Shown here: positions 10,507-24,300 of the stretch, piece by piece
Layout of the letters: every line of letters begins with the position of its first letter
How positions within the stretch are numbered: the first letter of the stretch is position 1
DNA from: Jacaranda mimosifolia
Lineage: Eukaryota; Streptophyta; Magnoliopsida; Lamiales; Bignoniaceae
NCBI GenBank assembly: GCA_018894105.1
Contig: CM032126.1
Location: 8,955,001-9,019,000, forward strand
Direction: 5' to 3'
Length of the DNA: 64,000 nt
Translations under genes and position numbers: made by a program
The notes under the pieces: generated by a model
Database searches by the model: none
What the model was told of the DNA's origin: nothing
What the model saw: the letters and a program-made list of their open reading frames with translations, nothing else

Positions 10507-11719
10507 ATGATGAGTAGTGGAAGAAGTAGGTTTCCGTTCACTGTGTCGCAATGGCAAGAACTTGAATACCAAGCTCTTGTATTCAAATATATGATCTCTG
10601 GAATGCCAATCCCACCAGATCTCCTTCTTACCATCAGAAGAAGCTTGGACTCTTCTCTTTCCTCAAAATTCCTCCTCCACCAACCCCAAAGTAGTACTGA
10701 TATCTATGTACCCTTTTTTCTACTTTCATTTCTTGGAATTGATTCTGTTTTGTGTGTGTGTGTGTGTGTTCTGTCACTGAACTGGAATTTTTTGTTGCAG
10801 TTGGATGGAATGGATTTCACATGGGATTTGGGAGGAAAATAGACCCTGAGCCAGGGAGGTGTAGAAGAACAGATGGAAAGAAGTGGAGGTGCTCAAAAGA
10901 AGCCTATCCAGATTCCAAGTACTGTGAGAGACACATGCACAGAGGCAGAAACCGTTCAAGAAAGCCTGTGGAAATTCTGTCACAAACAGCACCAACAGCA
11001 ACATCATCACCCCCGTCTGCTGTTCCCACATCAATCACCAAAAACACACCTTCCAGGCCCACCTCCCACTCCATTTCTTATCTCACTTCTGCTGCTCCCT
11101 TGGAATCCCACTTTCTTTATTCTCATTTGTCTTCCTCCGGGCCTCCTGGAACTGGTGGCTTATCATCTCAAGAAAGCACCACCAAGTTTTTCTTGGAATC
11201 CAATGCTTATTCTCATTCACCAGGAAAAGATTACAGGTTTGTGGCTGATGTGTTTTTGTGGTTGAAAATCATCTTTATATTTATGTGATTATTAATTATA
11301 ATGGTATGAAGTGCAGGAACAACCATGGACATTGGATGAAAGGGGATCAAACTGATGTGCAAGCATTTTTCTCAGAGGGTAATTCTAATTCTGGGACCAT
11401 GAGAAGTATCTCTGGTGGTTCCTCTGTGAATGATTCTTCCTGGCAACTGGCACCACTGACAATGGGTTCATCACTGTCCTCCCAAATGAAAGACAAGGCT
11501 TATTCTTCTGGTGATTACAGTTTTGATATGCCTTTGAATATTGAGAGGGATGATGATCAGTCCAAGAAAGTAATGCATCATTTTCTTGATGAATGGCCAC
11601 CTAAAGACAGAGATTCATGGCCTAATTCTGAGGATAAATTGTCAAGCCACAGCAGTACTCAACTCTCAATGTCCATACCAAACTCTTTGCATGACTTCTT
11701 CATGACCCAAAAATGGTAA
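10507..11719 (+). CDS. Growth-regulating factor (GRF5-like) transcription factor
   Basis: This encodes a plant GRF, a nuclear transcription factor that partners with GIF co-activators to drive cell proliferation in leaves and other organs. Exons are 10507-10690, 10801-11236 and 11317-11719, giving 340 residues; junctions keep frame with GT-AG introns. The QLQ domain (GIF contact) covers residues ~9-45 ([13 protein letters not shown]...). The WRC domain covers ~76-118, with DNA-binding zinc ligands C82, C92, C103 and H106 and a basic GRNRSRK tail. The Ser-rich C-terminal half ends with a DEWP...DSW segment, a TQLSMSIP motif and FFMTQKW. The start was chosen at the first of two adjacent ATGs, as in GRF5-type proteins. 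A miR396 site lies in exon 2. GRF identity is certain; the GRF5 subclass is likely only. A GT donor directly overlaps the stop (see findings). Confidence 0.93.
10952..10973 (+). promoter_or_regulatory. miR396 target site in GRF mRNA
   Basis: The sequence CCGTTCAAGAAAGCCTGTGG followed by AA lies at the end of the WRC-coding region, encoding RSRKPVE. This is the conserved miR396 complementary site of GRF genes, at its standard position. It implies post-transcriptional repression by miR396 in maturing tissue. Confidence 0.93.
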
Positions 11720-12450
11720 GAAAAAGAATTGAGTGAACAAATTCACCACATATTAAATTCATAAATATATATATATATATAAATAACCCTTAACTTGTTT
11801 ATAGCATCACATAACAATTTCTTTATTTGTTCTTTCTTTTGTGCCCTTTTCTTTGCAGAAAAAGAAGGAACTTGAGGAGCGGGTGGGTCTTTTGGCATCA
11901 AAGAGCAACAGAGTACTTGAATGCTGGTGGGGCAGTGGTTTTCCTGTTTGATCTATGAGTATACATGTGTATTGTGGCCTGAACACTGTTGTTTTGCTGT
12001 GTTTGTGTAGAGTGGGGGTGGAATTATGTGTGTGGTGGCAGCTGAGGAATCACTTGGATTTGTTTGCTTTTCTGCGATGTAATTTGTTTTCTATTAGTAG
12101 GAGTGGTATTTATTTTGTTTGGAAGGCATCTGCCAATTTTGCCACATGTTAGTGTGTGTACTTTGTCATCAGAAGATAGATATACCATTGACTGTCTTCT
12201 GGCTCTTTCTGTCATAACTTTCAAAGCCATAATTATGGCTCTTCCTAACACCAAAACTTGTGGACCTATGCATATATACTTGAGAGTCTTTTTTGGCTCT
12301 TCCACCCTCAACGCCTTAACCCTAAGCCTGGAATTATCTGCTCTTCTTTCTTTCAGTGGCTCGCTAGCTATTGTAACGCTCTGCATTTCTCTCTCTTTGG
12401 AATGCAATCATGTTTATCAAAAACTCAATGTGTAACACCACATACGATGT
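11720..12450 (+). other. 3' UTR region of the GRF gene
   Basis: A CAG acceptor at about 11858 follows a T-rich tract, and a GT donor lies at 11716. A 3' UTR intron is therefore plausible. No coding domain is seen after the stop. Small open frames on both strands around 12024-12435 show no recognisable motif. Confidence 0.4.
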
Positions 12451-13866
12451 ATATATATATATATATTTATCATTTGATTTCCTTACAGAGTTGTTGTATT
12501 GGATGTGATAAGAATGATTAATGAAATTTAAATCCAATTGTAAAGATGAGCTTCTAAAATATCAAAAAGTGTTTGATTAATTTTTTTGAAAATGGAATTT
12601 AGAAGTTTTTGTAATAAGATTTTAGGAGTTCATGAGTCCTTTTTAAAAAAGTAAAAAGTTTTTAATTTATTTTTAAAATATTAACAAGTTCTTTTAATTT
12701 TAATTATATTAATTATAAAATTGTTATTACTAATATTTTGTAAGTTCTAGAATTTTATTTTATTTAAATATTTTAAAATTTTCAAAAATATCATATAAAA
12801 CATAGAAATTTATAAAATATTTTAAATAAGTTTAGTCAAACACTCTCGAAATAATAATTAAGGAAGCAGCACATATACTTTATAATATTTTTTCAACAAA
12901 GTATTGCCAATTTTACTCATCACGTATGTGTTTTTATGGATTATAACTATATGCTAATTCTATGTATTTTACCAATATAGAGCGTAGTATGGTAAATTTT
13001 AATATTTTTTCATTGATAGTGAGTAGTTGGGCTCTCATCCACAAAAATATATGTTTTATTAAGTTGGATAGAATAATATATCCAACCTAATAGCCAAACT
13101 AAACAAGGCAGCAGTTTATGAATTTTTCTATATTAGTACATGTGTTTTGTCTTAGTAAGTGATGATAGTGGTGGTAATTTGGGCACCTTGGATCAATTCT
13201 TCATCTCTTGTTTTAATTTAATGATATATGTTAAGTACTTATTATTTTTATAAAAAAATTAATATTTTTAATATGTATTTATGAAATAAAATATGAAATG
13301 AAATTGGAAATTTAAATAGAAGATCCATCTAAAATCGGGGGTGGGAGGTGGTGACAACTTGATTAATTATTCCATACCTATTGGCTATGTTTTAGCTGAA
13401 ACATATTGGTGTAACTCTGTCTCGCCGCAATAACTAAGCTTGCAAAAGTAAACACTGAGGTGGTAGAAATGTGCTACAAAAGTGGGTTCAATATTAAATT
13501 TGTGTTCAGAAAACCATGCACTATTTACTTATCTATATGATTATTTTCTTGACAAACATTTTCTTCCTAATTGCATGATCTTTATTAGTTCAGAATTCAG
13601 ACAAAATAAATTCAAAAATAAAGATATATCAAGTTCAAAGATTTATTTCAGGTCTACTTTCACTCAACATCAAATTTTAGATGAGAGTTGGAGTATTCTA
13701 CAATTGTCAATGGGTAGGAGGTGTGGGCACTTTCTAAGATTTAAGTTGGGTCTCTAGGGTTGAGTAAGGTTCGAGTTCTAGAATCTACAATCACAGCAAG
13801 ATCATTGGGACCATTTGAAGTGTCACAACAAAAATTTTTCTATGCTCAAATCAATTCGAAAGGGTT
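12451..13866. other. Intergenic DNA with a small MITE-like repeat
   Basis: Positions about 12568-12847 are flanked by GTGTTTGATTAA and its near-inverse TTTAGTCAAACAC, with long A/T runs between. Related stretches occur at about 17685-18120 and 61019-61334. No gene was found. Confidence 0.4.
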
Positions 13867-14686
13867 TAGAAATGTAAATGGATATTCAAAAATTCGTTTA
13901 CCATTGACGTCGTATTCGTTCATACAAAATCTATCCGCATTCATTTAAAGAGAATATTATCTGTATTCGATTAGTAGATATCCGATTATAAATAGATACG
14001 AATATGATATGCATATCCGATCCGTTTAATATTCACTCATAATATATATATTTATTAAATAATATATTATTTATATTTTTCAATAGAAATCTCATAATCC
14101 ATATATGTGTGTGTATATATATTATATAATTGAAGAATTGGGAAGAAAAAAGAATAAATTTAAAAAAATTATAATATAGAGAAAAAATTGAACAATAAAG
14201 TTAATCAACATAATTATTATTGGTTGGCTTTATAATTAATATACTTAAATATCATTATTAATATTAATTAGTACTACTAATCAATTATAAAGTCAATTAC
14301 TAATTAGAAATTATGTTATTTGTTTGATTGCTTTCTTTTTAGTGAAATCGTATAGTTCCTTCTATTAATTAAAATATGTATTTGTTATATGTTCATAAAC
14401 GCGCGTATTTGGATATTCGTAAATAAATTCCTAAATAATTATCATCGAATATGAATATCAAAAAAACAATTCAAATATGGATAAGTTTAATCAAATATGA
14501 ATCTATTTAATAATTATAATCGAATATAGATATATCTAAATTCGATCAATATCCAACGATATGAATTTGGATATCATTCTTAAATATCCGTCAAATTCGT
14601 ATCCGTATACAAATATTCAAAAAGTTAAAGGGGTACGAATACAAAAATAGTATATTCAATCTGTTTAATATCCGTTTACATCCCTA
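13867..14686. mobile_element. hAT-like non-autonomous element without a clear target duplication
   Basis: The ends are TAGAAATGTAAATGGATA and, inverted at the right, TAGGGATGTAAACGGATA. The interior is full of GGATA / TATCCGAT words in both orientations, as in the element at 41228-41918. The flanking eight bases (AAAGGGTT and AGCGAGTC) do not match, so either a flank was lost or the ends drifted. No coding capacity. Confidence 0.55.
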
Positions 14687-17600
14687 AGCGAGTCAAAGAA
14701 TAAGGTAGGACTTATGAAGAATATAATTGAGAGAGTTTTGGTTGCATACTTTTGCAATGGAAAGTAGGAGAGATATTTATATACTTATTTGACAAACAAT
14801 CTTTAATTTATTTGAGTAAGGCGATCAAATTCTAGGCGTCCACATTATACTAGATCAACAATTCCAATTTATTTAAATCGTGCATGAACCTGTTGGGTCA
14901 TAATCCGATCCAACTAGTAAACAATGCGGGTCTAGCTAGGCAGCAGTAAGCTTTTCTTCAATATTTTATGGTTCCCACCATTAATATTGAATGTGATTTC
15001 TTACATATATAGCAGATACACATATATGAACATACATAGCATAAAAATATGAAGAAATTCAAAGTATTTTACTTTTCTTAATTATTTTTATGATGATCAA
15101 AATAGCCCCTACTTAAGAATTACAATTTTGTAACATTGACTTGCCATTTCTCTCTCTCAGTTATTCGATTTGTTTAGTTAATATTACTTATTTAAAATTT
15201 CTTACTTAATTAATTAATTACCATCATATATATATTAGAGTTGCAATTCCTAATAAACTAGTAATTAAGTTCTGATGGATATATATATATATATATATAA
15301 TTGAGCACTAAATAAACTAAATCCAGCCCAGTCGAATCATGTAATTTTAAAAAAATAATAATGTAATTGTAATTAATATTTTGTCAACCTACTCATATTG
15401 ATATATATATATATATGTATGTATTTTATAATAAAGTTGCTGAACACATGAATCAGAGATATATACACACAGGCCTGGCGCAACATGCATCGATCTGGTT
15501 CAATATTCCAATGGGGCCGCCCGTATTTTATTTTTTGCAATTCGAATAACATAAGCGACAGAAACTGTGTTAATTGCTTTTATATATTATTTTAAATATT
15601 TGTTTATTTAGCTTATGAAAAAGTAGGAGGAAACAAAGAAAGATTCCCAGAAAAAGAAATGTATTTACAAATCTATAAAAATGGCACAATTACTGGATCA
15701 TATATCAAATATGTCAAACAATTTATAATCAATTTAATAATCTTAATCTCTGATCAAAAGAAAATTCAATATTAATCTTACATTAATTATTAGAAATTAA
15801 GTTGTGGTTTTAAATTTTGACTTTGATACAATATTAATTTATTGTTGATACGTACAAAGGGTTGTTCAACTGCTTCTAGACCTAGTTGGACTAATCTGGA
15901 TCGGAATTCATGATCCTTGTAATTAATATCTTAAAGTTGAACCGCATGATCTTTTACATCGCTAAAACCTTGAAAGATAAAATATTTGTTGGAATATTGC
16001 AGAATTAATACTGGATATTTTATGATGTCTAAACTAACTTTAGGCTGTATTTGAATTCATGAATTTGAAATTGAGAATCTTAAATTCATGATAATAAATT
16101 CTTTCAACTTATTTGGACAATTAAATATTACAATGTATTTCAGATCATTAATTTTTATTTTGAACTATTTTTTAAGTTATTATAATTAAGAAAATTAAAT
16201 TCATCCCACATGAATTCATTTGAAATTCTTCTGTAAATCCTTCTCTCAAATTCAAATCTTTACTGATTCACAAATGTCGACACTAATACAATACAACCTG
16301 CCACTAGTAATTAGTTTCGTATATGCTTACTAAGACATAAATAATACATATATATACTTTTGAGCAATATATCGAGTGATCATTCATTGATCTTATAATG
16401 GCATCGACTTTATATTTATATGTGAGCTTTTATTTTAAAAAGAAAAATGCTTTAGAGCAATTTAGAGGAGGAAATTAAAATGAAACCATAAGAAATTTAA
16501 AAATGAAAATAAGAAAAAATTATATAACTTATTTTTGTTAGATACTTCCTTAATTTAGTTGGTGTAATTTTGCCCTTTTTGAACTTTTACTCTCTTCCCA
16601 CATTTTTAGAAGCATATTATGTATAATTTTGTATTTTCATTTGGTTGGAACAATTGTTTTCCCTTTTTGTCTTTTCTTTCTTTGTGAAGACAGAAACATT
16701 CACATTAAAAGGTTTTAAAATATGTTTGAAATGACAATCTTATAAAATTAAAGAAATATTTTCACTTGAATAAAATACTTTAGACTCTTCGAATTAATGT
16801 GGACTGAGACCTACCTTAATTGATAGGTTAAATTATAACAATTTTGTTAATCCAGGGCCGTTAAAAAAAAAAAAAGAAAAGAAAAAGAAAAACCTGTTTC
16901 ATGATTAATTAAACTTCATGCAATTATTACTTAAGATTCTAATGAGTCACCAATTTAATTAACTAGTGTCTAAAGTTGAGGTAATAAGATTTAATTTCAG
17001 GATCCTTCTGCGTCTGAATATAAAAATTTGATAGCATCTCAAATTTGCAACGAAACATATAAGTTAATTCGTTTTGAACAATGGAGAACATTGTCCCTGT
17101 GACTATTAATGGCTGACAAAAAAAACTGTATGACTTCATGCTCCAGTTTTAATAATTAATTAACAAAACCTACCTATATTATTACTTCTTTGTGCGCGCA
17201 TGCAGTATAATTGTCTTGGGATGTATTGTCACAAGTAATTATTTAAATTGCATCTTATAATAAGATTGATTTTTGTTTTTTTATCGTTGATCAAGTTATT
17301 ATAAATTCATTTGGGATAGTGTAAAGTTTCTTATTTATTTTAGATTATTAAATTGGATATACTAATTTATTCAACTTAGTGAGTCAAATATTATGATTAT
17401 ATTTCCAATATGGCATGCATGAGAATGTTCAACGCAAGCATGAAATGGGATGTCTAATGTTTTCATTCAAGCTCAACTACCCATTACTAACAAGGAATAT
17501 TGTCTAAATTATACAAAAAATCCTATAGTAATTTTTTATGTATTTGGTTATGGGCATATTGTTAAAATATGTATATTAGTAACGCAATAATCCGTCAAAA

Positions 17601-20600
17601 TATGCATGTGATGATTAAAATGGACTAACACATCATCATCATGCAAATTAATCTTATAAAGTACATGTCATATTTATTTGATTGTTTATAGGATGTTTTA
17701 ATGAGTTTATAAACTCTTTAAAATATTTTATAAGATAATTAAGTCCTTAACATTTGTTTTTAAAAAAAAAAAAAAAAAACTTGTAAACTTCCTAAAAGAA
17801 ATATTAGGATTTTTAAAACTCTTTTAAAGAAAGTAAACAATTCATATTCTATTTTTAAAATTTTAACGGACTCTTCTAATAAATATATTAGTGCCAAAAT
17901 TATCATCACTAATATTTCATAATTTTCAGATTCTTATTTTATCCAAAGAACTTATTTTGGATAAAAAATTATTTTATTCAAAGAAGATCATCTTAGTCAC
18001 ATCATCTTGTAAATTCCAAAATCTTACATTATCTAAAGAACTTATTTTGAAAATCGAATCTTACATCTTATGAACTTCAAAAATATTTCATAGAATTTTA
18101 ATAAATTTAGCCAAACATCATCTTAGTCTCATCACTCATTTCATTAATATTTTCATCAATCATTGATCTCCTCCAACAAAATAAACAGAGGCTTATAAGT
18201 TATCCAAGCAACACAACAAGTCAAATCCAAACAACCATTTTTGCAAAGAAGGAAGAAAATGTAATGGCATGATGATCATGAACATGCATGCATGCATGCT
18301 CTCTCTCTCTCTCTCTCTCTCTCAAAGCTTTGCCGCGTCCAACAACAGAAATGGACATGTATAGGGTAGGGAGTAGTGACTGCAAGGCTTCTAGCTATAG
18401 CTACTTTGAAACTCAGATCAGAAACCATGTTCAGTGTTGAGTATTCCCTGCCTGTTACACATAAGGGTATCAGTACTATACAGACCCTCAAACAGTTATA
18501 ATAGCAACTTTTTTGTGCTTTAAAATATTTACTGTTGAAGGAAAATATATACGTAAGAACTTGAACTTGAACTTGCATGCCTGATTATAAGTCTGCGAGC
18601 TGCAACCACAAGCCAAAATTAGCAGTGGGAAAAGAGCCACATATATAATGTGGGTTCATAGTGCTGTCACGGATGGACGGATGTTGATTGCTGAATTGCT
18701 GATTGCTGATTGCTGAAAGATACCTAAAATTCTACAATAACTAAAACGCTCTTCATAACAATGCATGTATTCAACTATTCATTAAAGAGGACAAAATCTG
18801 TATCTTTTTACATAGCTTGTGCTCAACCCGTTTCCATTCCGACTTGTACCCGAATGACTCTTTGTTGAAAATCTTTTTTATATAGTATTGTCGTACATGT
18901 ATATTAAAAATTTGTTAAAATTTAAATTTCAAACTTTATGTTTATATGTATGAAGGCAATGTCATTGAGCCAATTGACTACGTACTAGATATCCTCATTG
19001 TTTAATTTTTATTGATCTTTTGACCCAAATCTAATTTTTAGTATGGGAAAAGTAAAATTGGTAAATATAATATGTAGAAAAGTTACCCTTAAAAATAAGG
19101 GGAAAAAAGAAACTCATAAATAAGATGGGATCTTTGTAATCCATATTTGATTCACCTAACCGATTCAACGCAATACGACTTATTCATTAGATCTCTATTG
19201 TTAAACCCGAATGTCATAAACGACTCAAAACTTAATTTATGCAGCATTTGTCAAATGTTATCTAATTCAACTGTAAACACTTCATGGTATATCTATTAAT
19301 ATAATTATTATGTACAAAATTAAACTGACTGCTACTAATTTGATTGTCGAAAAATTGCGACCTTGATCTTAATTATTTGGCTCAAATTAATATATTCGAT
19401 CTCTTTCGTCAATTAACCTAATCCAATGTCAAAAAATCACTCTCAAACTTCATGTTAGCATAAAATATTAATTACAAGGTATTTTTGTGCTAATAGGTCA
19501 AAAGTCTGTGGGTGCTCGGAAAATCAGGTGACATCACGCCTGCCCACATGAGTCAGACAGTCACATTGGACTTAGGCAAAAGGGCAGATGGGTTTCTGAC
19601 TTTAGCAGCAAATAAAATAAAAGATGCTCTATTTCACTTCATTTTCCTTTAATTTGTTCCAAGTGTTTCAGACTCTTTTCTTTGCAGGCTTTTTACACAT
19701 TACACACACTGCTCCACTGCTGTAAATCTGTAGCTCTCAACTGGGAACTTATAATTTTTATCGTACTATTTGCAGGCCACCATTCACTGTAACTGTAGCT
19801 GTCACTAATGACTACGACTCTCTCTCACGGAAGTCTACTTCAAATGTGATTCAATTCTTCACCTTTGCTGCAATCTGCATGCATGCCTTTTTCTTAATTA
19901 AGAGATTATTACTATTATTTTTATTTTGTTTTCATAAACTCCTGCAATCTACTATTTTTTACCTTATAAGACAAAATTATTTTGTCGAAATGCGCTTTCA
20001 AGTTCTGAGTATAAATTTTGTTCAATTTTCATGTAGAAACAAAAATATACATAAATTAGTATATTATAAAGTTCGTCCAATTGAGTTTTCACATTTTCTT
20101 TGACTTGGACTTTTCGAATAGATGTGTCTGATTGTCCTGCTTCTAAACTTGAGAGAGAAGAATATATCTTTGACAAGGACAAAAAGGTTATAAATATTTA
20201 TCCAAAGGTACTGATTAACAAGCACAGTATGTCGAATAAGATTACAGTAATAAGGAAGGAAATTTTCAAAATACCCATTGGTTCAAAATTATGGATCCAA
20301 AATGGATCGAGGGGCAAAATTTTTAATTTTGAAAATTTTCAAAATGAATTTCTTCTAATGATTACATAGCTTCAATACATACTATAAACAAATTTTACAA
20401 AAGCCAAAATCTGAATCAAGATGAAAATGACGTCCATGAGAGAACAAAGAAGGGAAAGGTGGAAACCTAAAAGAGAGAAGCATAGGAATCAAATCTAATC
20501 AACCGCCATAAGCAGTCGGTTTGCGGAGAATCATAAGATTGTTAAAATTGAAAATCTGCATAGTCGGTGCATGATTGTATATAAAGTTGTGCTTGCTATA

Positions 20601-20683
20601 TACATTGAAAGACTGAGCTTCAGCTTCAGGCACCAGTTCTTATGTTAATGGTTTCAGAAGAAACTAATTCTAAAGAATCAATT
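14687..20683. other. Gene-poor AT-rich intergenic region
   Basis: Six kilobases between the convergent GRF and CTR9 genes without a supported gene. It contains AT microsatellites (for example near 15280 and 15405), a MITE-like stretch near 17685-18120, and a CT run at 18299-18322. Short open frames near 18276-18578 and 19846-20369 lack recognisable motifs. The last few hundred bases probably hold the 3' UTR of the CTR9 gene. Confidence 0.5.
18299..18322. repeat. (CT)n microsatellite
   Basis: A run of twelve CT dinucleotides preceded by a GCATGCATGCATGC stretch. A candidate polymorphic marker; no function is implied. Confidence 0.9.
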
Positions 20684-21294
20684 TCATTCATCATCCTCAG
20701 CTGCGCCACCTCCACCACCATTCACTTCTCCATCACTCTCCTGCATATCTGTGGTGTGATCGCCCTCTGCCTGCCTCGGCAACATCTCATCTTCGTCTGA
20801 TTCTGACCAACCCCTTCTTCGTCTATTCGTATTTGAAGGTGCAGCCTTCACCAACAACAGATGACTCAATCAGATGGAAGAAAAGAAAATTACAAAGGGG
20901 GCAAAAGAAAGAAAGGAACTTCTGAGATTGGTTCTTATAAAGGCTTATAACTAAATGATGACCGGCTAACTATGTAAAACCACCAAAGATATTCTGGATT
21001 CACGAAAGAAATGAAGGATTATTGACTATGCATACTACAAGCATCCAATACCTTAAAATTGCTATCCAGAGAAAAGAGTATTCATATCCAAGGGAAAATG
21101 ATAGAATCAGCTGCGTTTCTGTGGAAGTGCAAGATGTTTTGGAACATATATCAAAAGGAGAGAAGGATTTATCGGTCATGGGAGAAACAAGATGTCATAT
21201 GCTTAGCAAAGATACAGAAAGACGAGCAACGCCTTTGCACATATTATGTTTTGTTTCTTTCACAAACACCAGAGCTCACATGCGCAGCGCACGC

Positions 21295-21335
<41 letters not shown>

Positions 21336-24300
21336 CCGCATTATCTTCAGCATCAGAATCTTCTAGGCCAGCTGCTGCAAGAATATCCTGGGGAATGTCT
21401 TCTTCTTTGTCTCGGACATCATTCGTATGATTATTTTGCTCTTTGTAGCCCATATTGGTGTCTTCATACTCCGTTTCCTCTTGATCTTCCATCTCAGCTT
21501 CGGCTTCCTCCGATTCATAGCGTGATTTCTTATCCTTCTTCTTCCGCTTTCCCCCTTTCCTCCTCCTCTTTTCACCATGCCCACCCTCCTCATCTTCAGT
21601 CTGGGGTTTCTCTTTCCGCTTTGAAGCAGAAGAGCTATTCTTCCATTGTTCCTAAAACACATAAAAAAATTTAACCCAAATGCACAGCAGATTTAAAAGT
21701 GAATTTTCTCAACAGAGAAGAATGGCAGTTGATGATATCACAATTCAGAACCATTTATAACTGTCTGAAACAAGTTCCTGAAATCCCTCGAACAATATGA
21801 ATTTTTAGAGAAAACACTTACAGAAACTTGAGTGAATGTGATTTATTGGTATTTTATCCAGCAAGAATCAGAAAAACATTTCTTATAGCTAATTTTCACG
21901 AGAAAGCAGAAATCAGTGATTTATTAACTTGATCCCAAAAAAAAAATGTTATATTGCAGTAACTCCTCCCAATCACTTTGTCCATTTGGATTGCATCAAC
22001 TGGAGTAATGATCGAGGAGTGGAAAGCAGCAGAAGACATGAGAAGTTATTTAGATCTCAATGGATTCTGACTTTCATGAAACTACGTTCCCGAAAATATT
22101 CAACTTGAGAACTTGAATTGCAAGCCATTCTAAAAAGAACATTTAGCAAGTAAATTAATCACAGGATAATAGCATCTCAAGAAAATACCAGTGCCTGCTA
22201 AGTGGGCATTTAATCAATACGAATTCAACAAGTAATAACAGTTTCTACAATGAAATATATAAATAAGAAAGAGAAAATAAAAGAATAAGAAAAGGAACAA
22301 TTTTCAAGAAAAGGCTCAGAATACAGCATGAATAAGTTCTAACCAAATATAAATCAATTACCTTGATGCGCTCCAGATGCTTCTCCTGTTGCATAACTTG
22401 TTTTAATTCGTCCTCCTGTTTTCTTTTCTCCATCTGCTTTTTAACTTAAAATTGAGTAAATGAAGAGATAAAAAAAAAGCACTCAAGACATTAATAAAGT
22501 ACACAGATATAACCTGAACTTTTCTCTGCTCTTCTGCCTTTCTGCGGGATTCATCAGCCAACTCCATCTGACGCATGACTTCCAATCTTTGCATATTCTG
22601 CATCTCTTCCCTCTCAGCAAGCTCACAATGGACATTTGCTGCTTCAAGCAAGTGCTTACAATATGCAACATGAGTTTCAATTTTCTTCTCATCAAACCCA
22701 TGAAAGTGGAGGTTTGAAGCTGCAGAGAGCAAGCTGAACAAACGAACAGCATTCTTCAGCTCTGCTACAGTAGCTCTTACCTACCACATTGGAAGAACAA
22801 TCTATATGAGAGACAGAGAGTATGCTATAATCGCCAAGACCCTAAACAAGTTGAAAACAGAAAACTAACATACAAAATCTTTTGAGAGGAATTTTCATTT
22901 AAATTGTTTTAAATGCCTACTGGAATAGACCAACAGTACACGTCCTTTAATTTGGCATCTAATGTTTAGATCCATCATAAGTGCATAAATTGCATAGAAG
23001 TACAATCTAAAAGGCTTGAACCAAAGCACCGGGGATAACCTGAGAAATGTCTTATTACCCTCATTGAGCAACTGGATTGCAACTTAGGGGAAAAAAAAAA
23101 ACTTAAGCAGTAATAATAATATGCTCCATATTACTCAAGCCTCTAGTTGCCGAGACGGGGAAACTCTAGAGGACACTGTAGTTAGCATGCAGATCCAAGA
23201 AACTTTCTCAAGCGCGTTAGATCTGCTTGATAAATAGGCTAAGATCAAAGTGCCAAATAAGTTCACTACTTCTTCAACTAGCCAGTTCTCTTCCGAAATT
23301 AATTGGTTTTATCTGAACAAGATCAGGAAACAATAGTTGATTGAATCTTCGCATGGCTTAATGATGAATAGTGACTTTCTGATATCTCTGTAATACCATG
23401 TTCAAGTTATAAACATCTGCTATCCCCATTATACATTTTCAGTAATTTCAAGTCATCAATTGATCAGAAAGAACACTCACTGCAATGGATATAGTGGCTC
23501 TCCATTATGCTCATTTTCTTCTACAATTGCGTTATAAGGAAATGCACAGGCAAACCATCCCCCAGCTTCGGGAGTGGGGGGTGGGGGATGTAAAAAAAAT
23601 GGCCAGAGTTTTATATACAGCAGTTCTCAAGATACAAACACCAAAAAGACAACTCATATAAGTTAAAGCTGAATTGAATGAGACAAAAAGATGATAACCT
23701 CATCCACAGTCCTTTTCGTCTTTTGAAGTGTTGATGCTGAGAACTTCTGTAGAGCAACTCCTACATCAAACCTTAATGTGTAATTTGAAGGAGCCAAGTG
23801 GATAGCTCTTAGTAAAGTCTTTTTACAATCTTGCCACTGTTCAGCTTCATAATGTGTACGTGCTAAGTAGAGTAGCACTTGACTGTCAGTATTATAGTAG
23901 AACTTGCGCAAACAGTTTTGATACTGCAAAAATGAGCATGATTTATCAAAGAATGCAAGGTTAAGACAAGTAAAAAACAAATAAGTGAAGAAAATTCTGA
24001 ACTAACCATTTTCACAGCTAATGCAAAATTGCCTTGAGCAAAGTGAACATGAGCGAGGTTAATCCACACATCCGGCATCTGGACATCAAAACTTCCACTT
24101 GCAGCTTCCTGAACCTGCATGAAAGAAGAGCAGATGCACTTTAAATAATTATAGAGCTTTCATCCTGTCATAACTAGTTTATGACAAGTAGAGCTGACCT
24201 GTGTAAAAAGATCCTTAGCTATATCAAATTGACCTCTTTCCGCAAATACCATTCCCGCACCGTTTGCTGCATAAAGGTTAGCAGATTGCTCCAGCAGAAC

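Noticed and set aside
10752..11288. 178-codon frame containing the GRF WRC domain
   Set aside because: It begins inside intron 1 and runs past the exon 2 donor; the spliced model with the QLQ exon is correct.
12024..12435. Frames of 123-127 codons on both strands downstream of the GRF gene
   Set aside because: No recognisable motif and located in the probable 3' UTR region.
13755..13790. tRNA-like B box (GGTTCGAGTTC)
   Set aside because: No A box at a suitable distance and no cloverleaf could be drawn.
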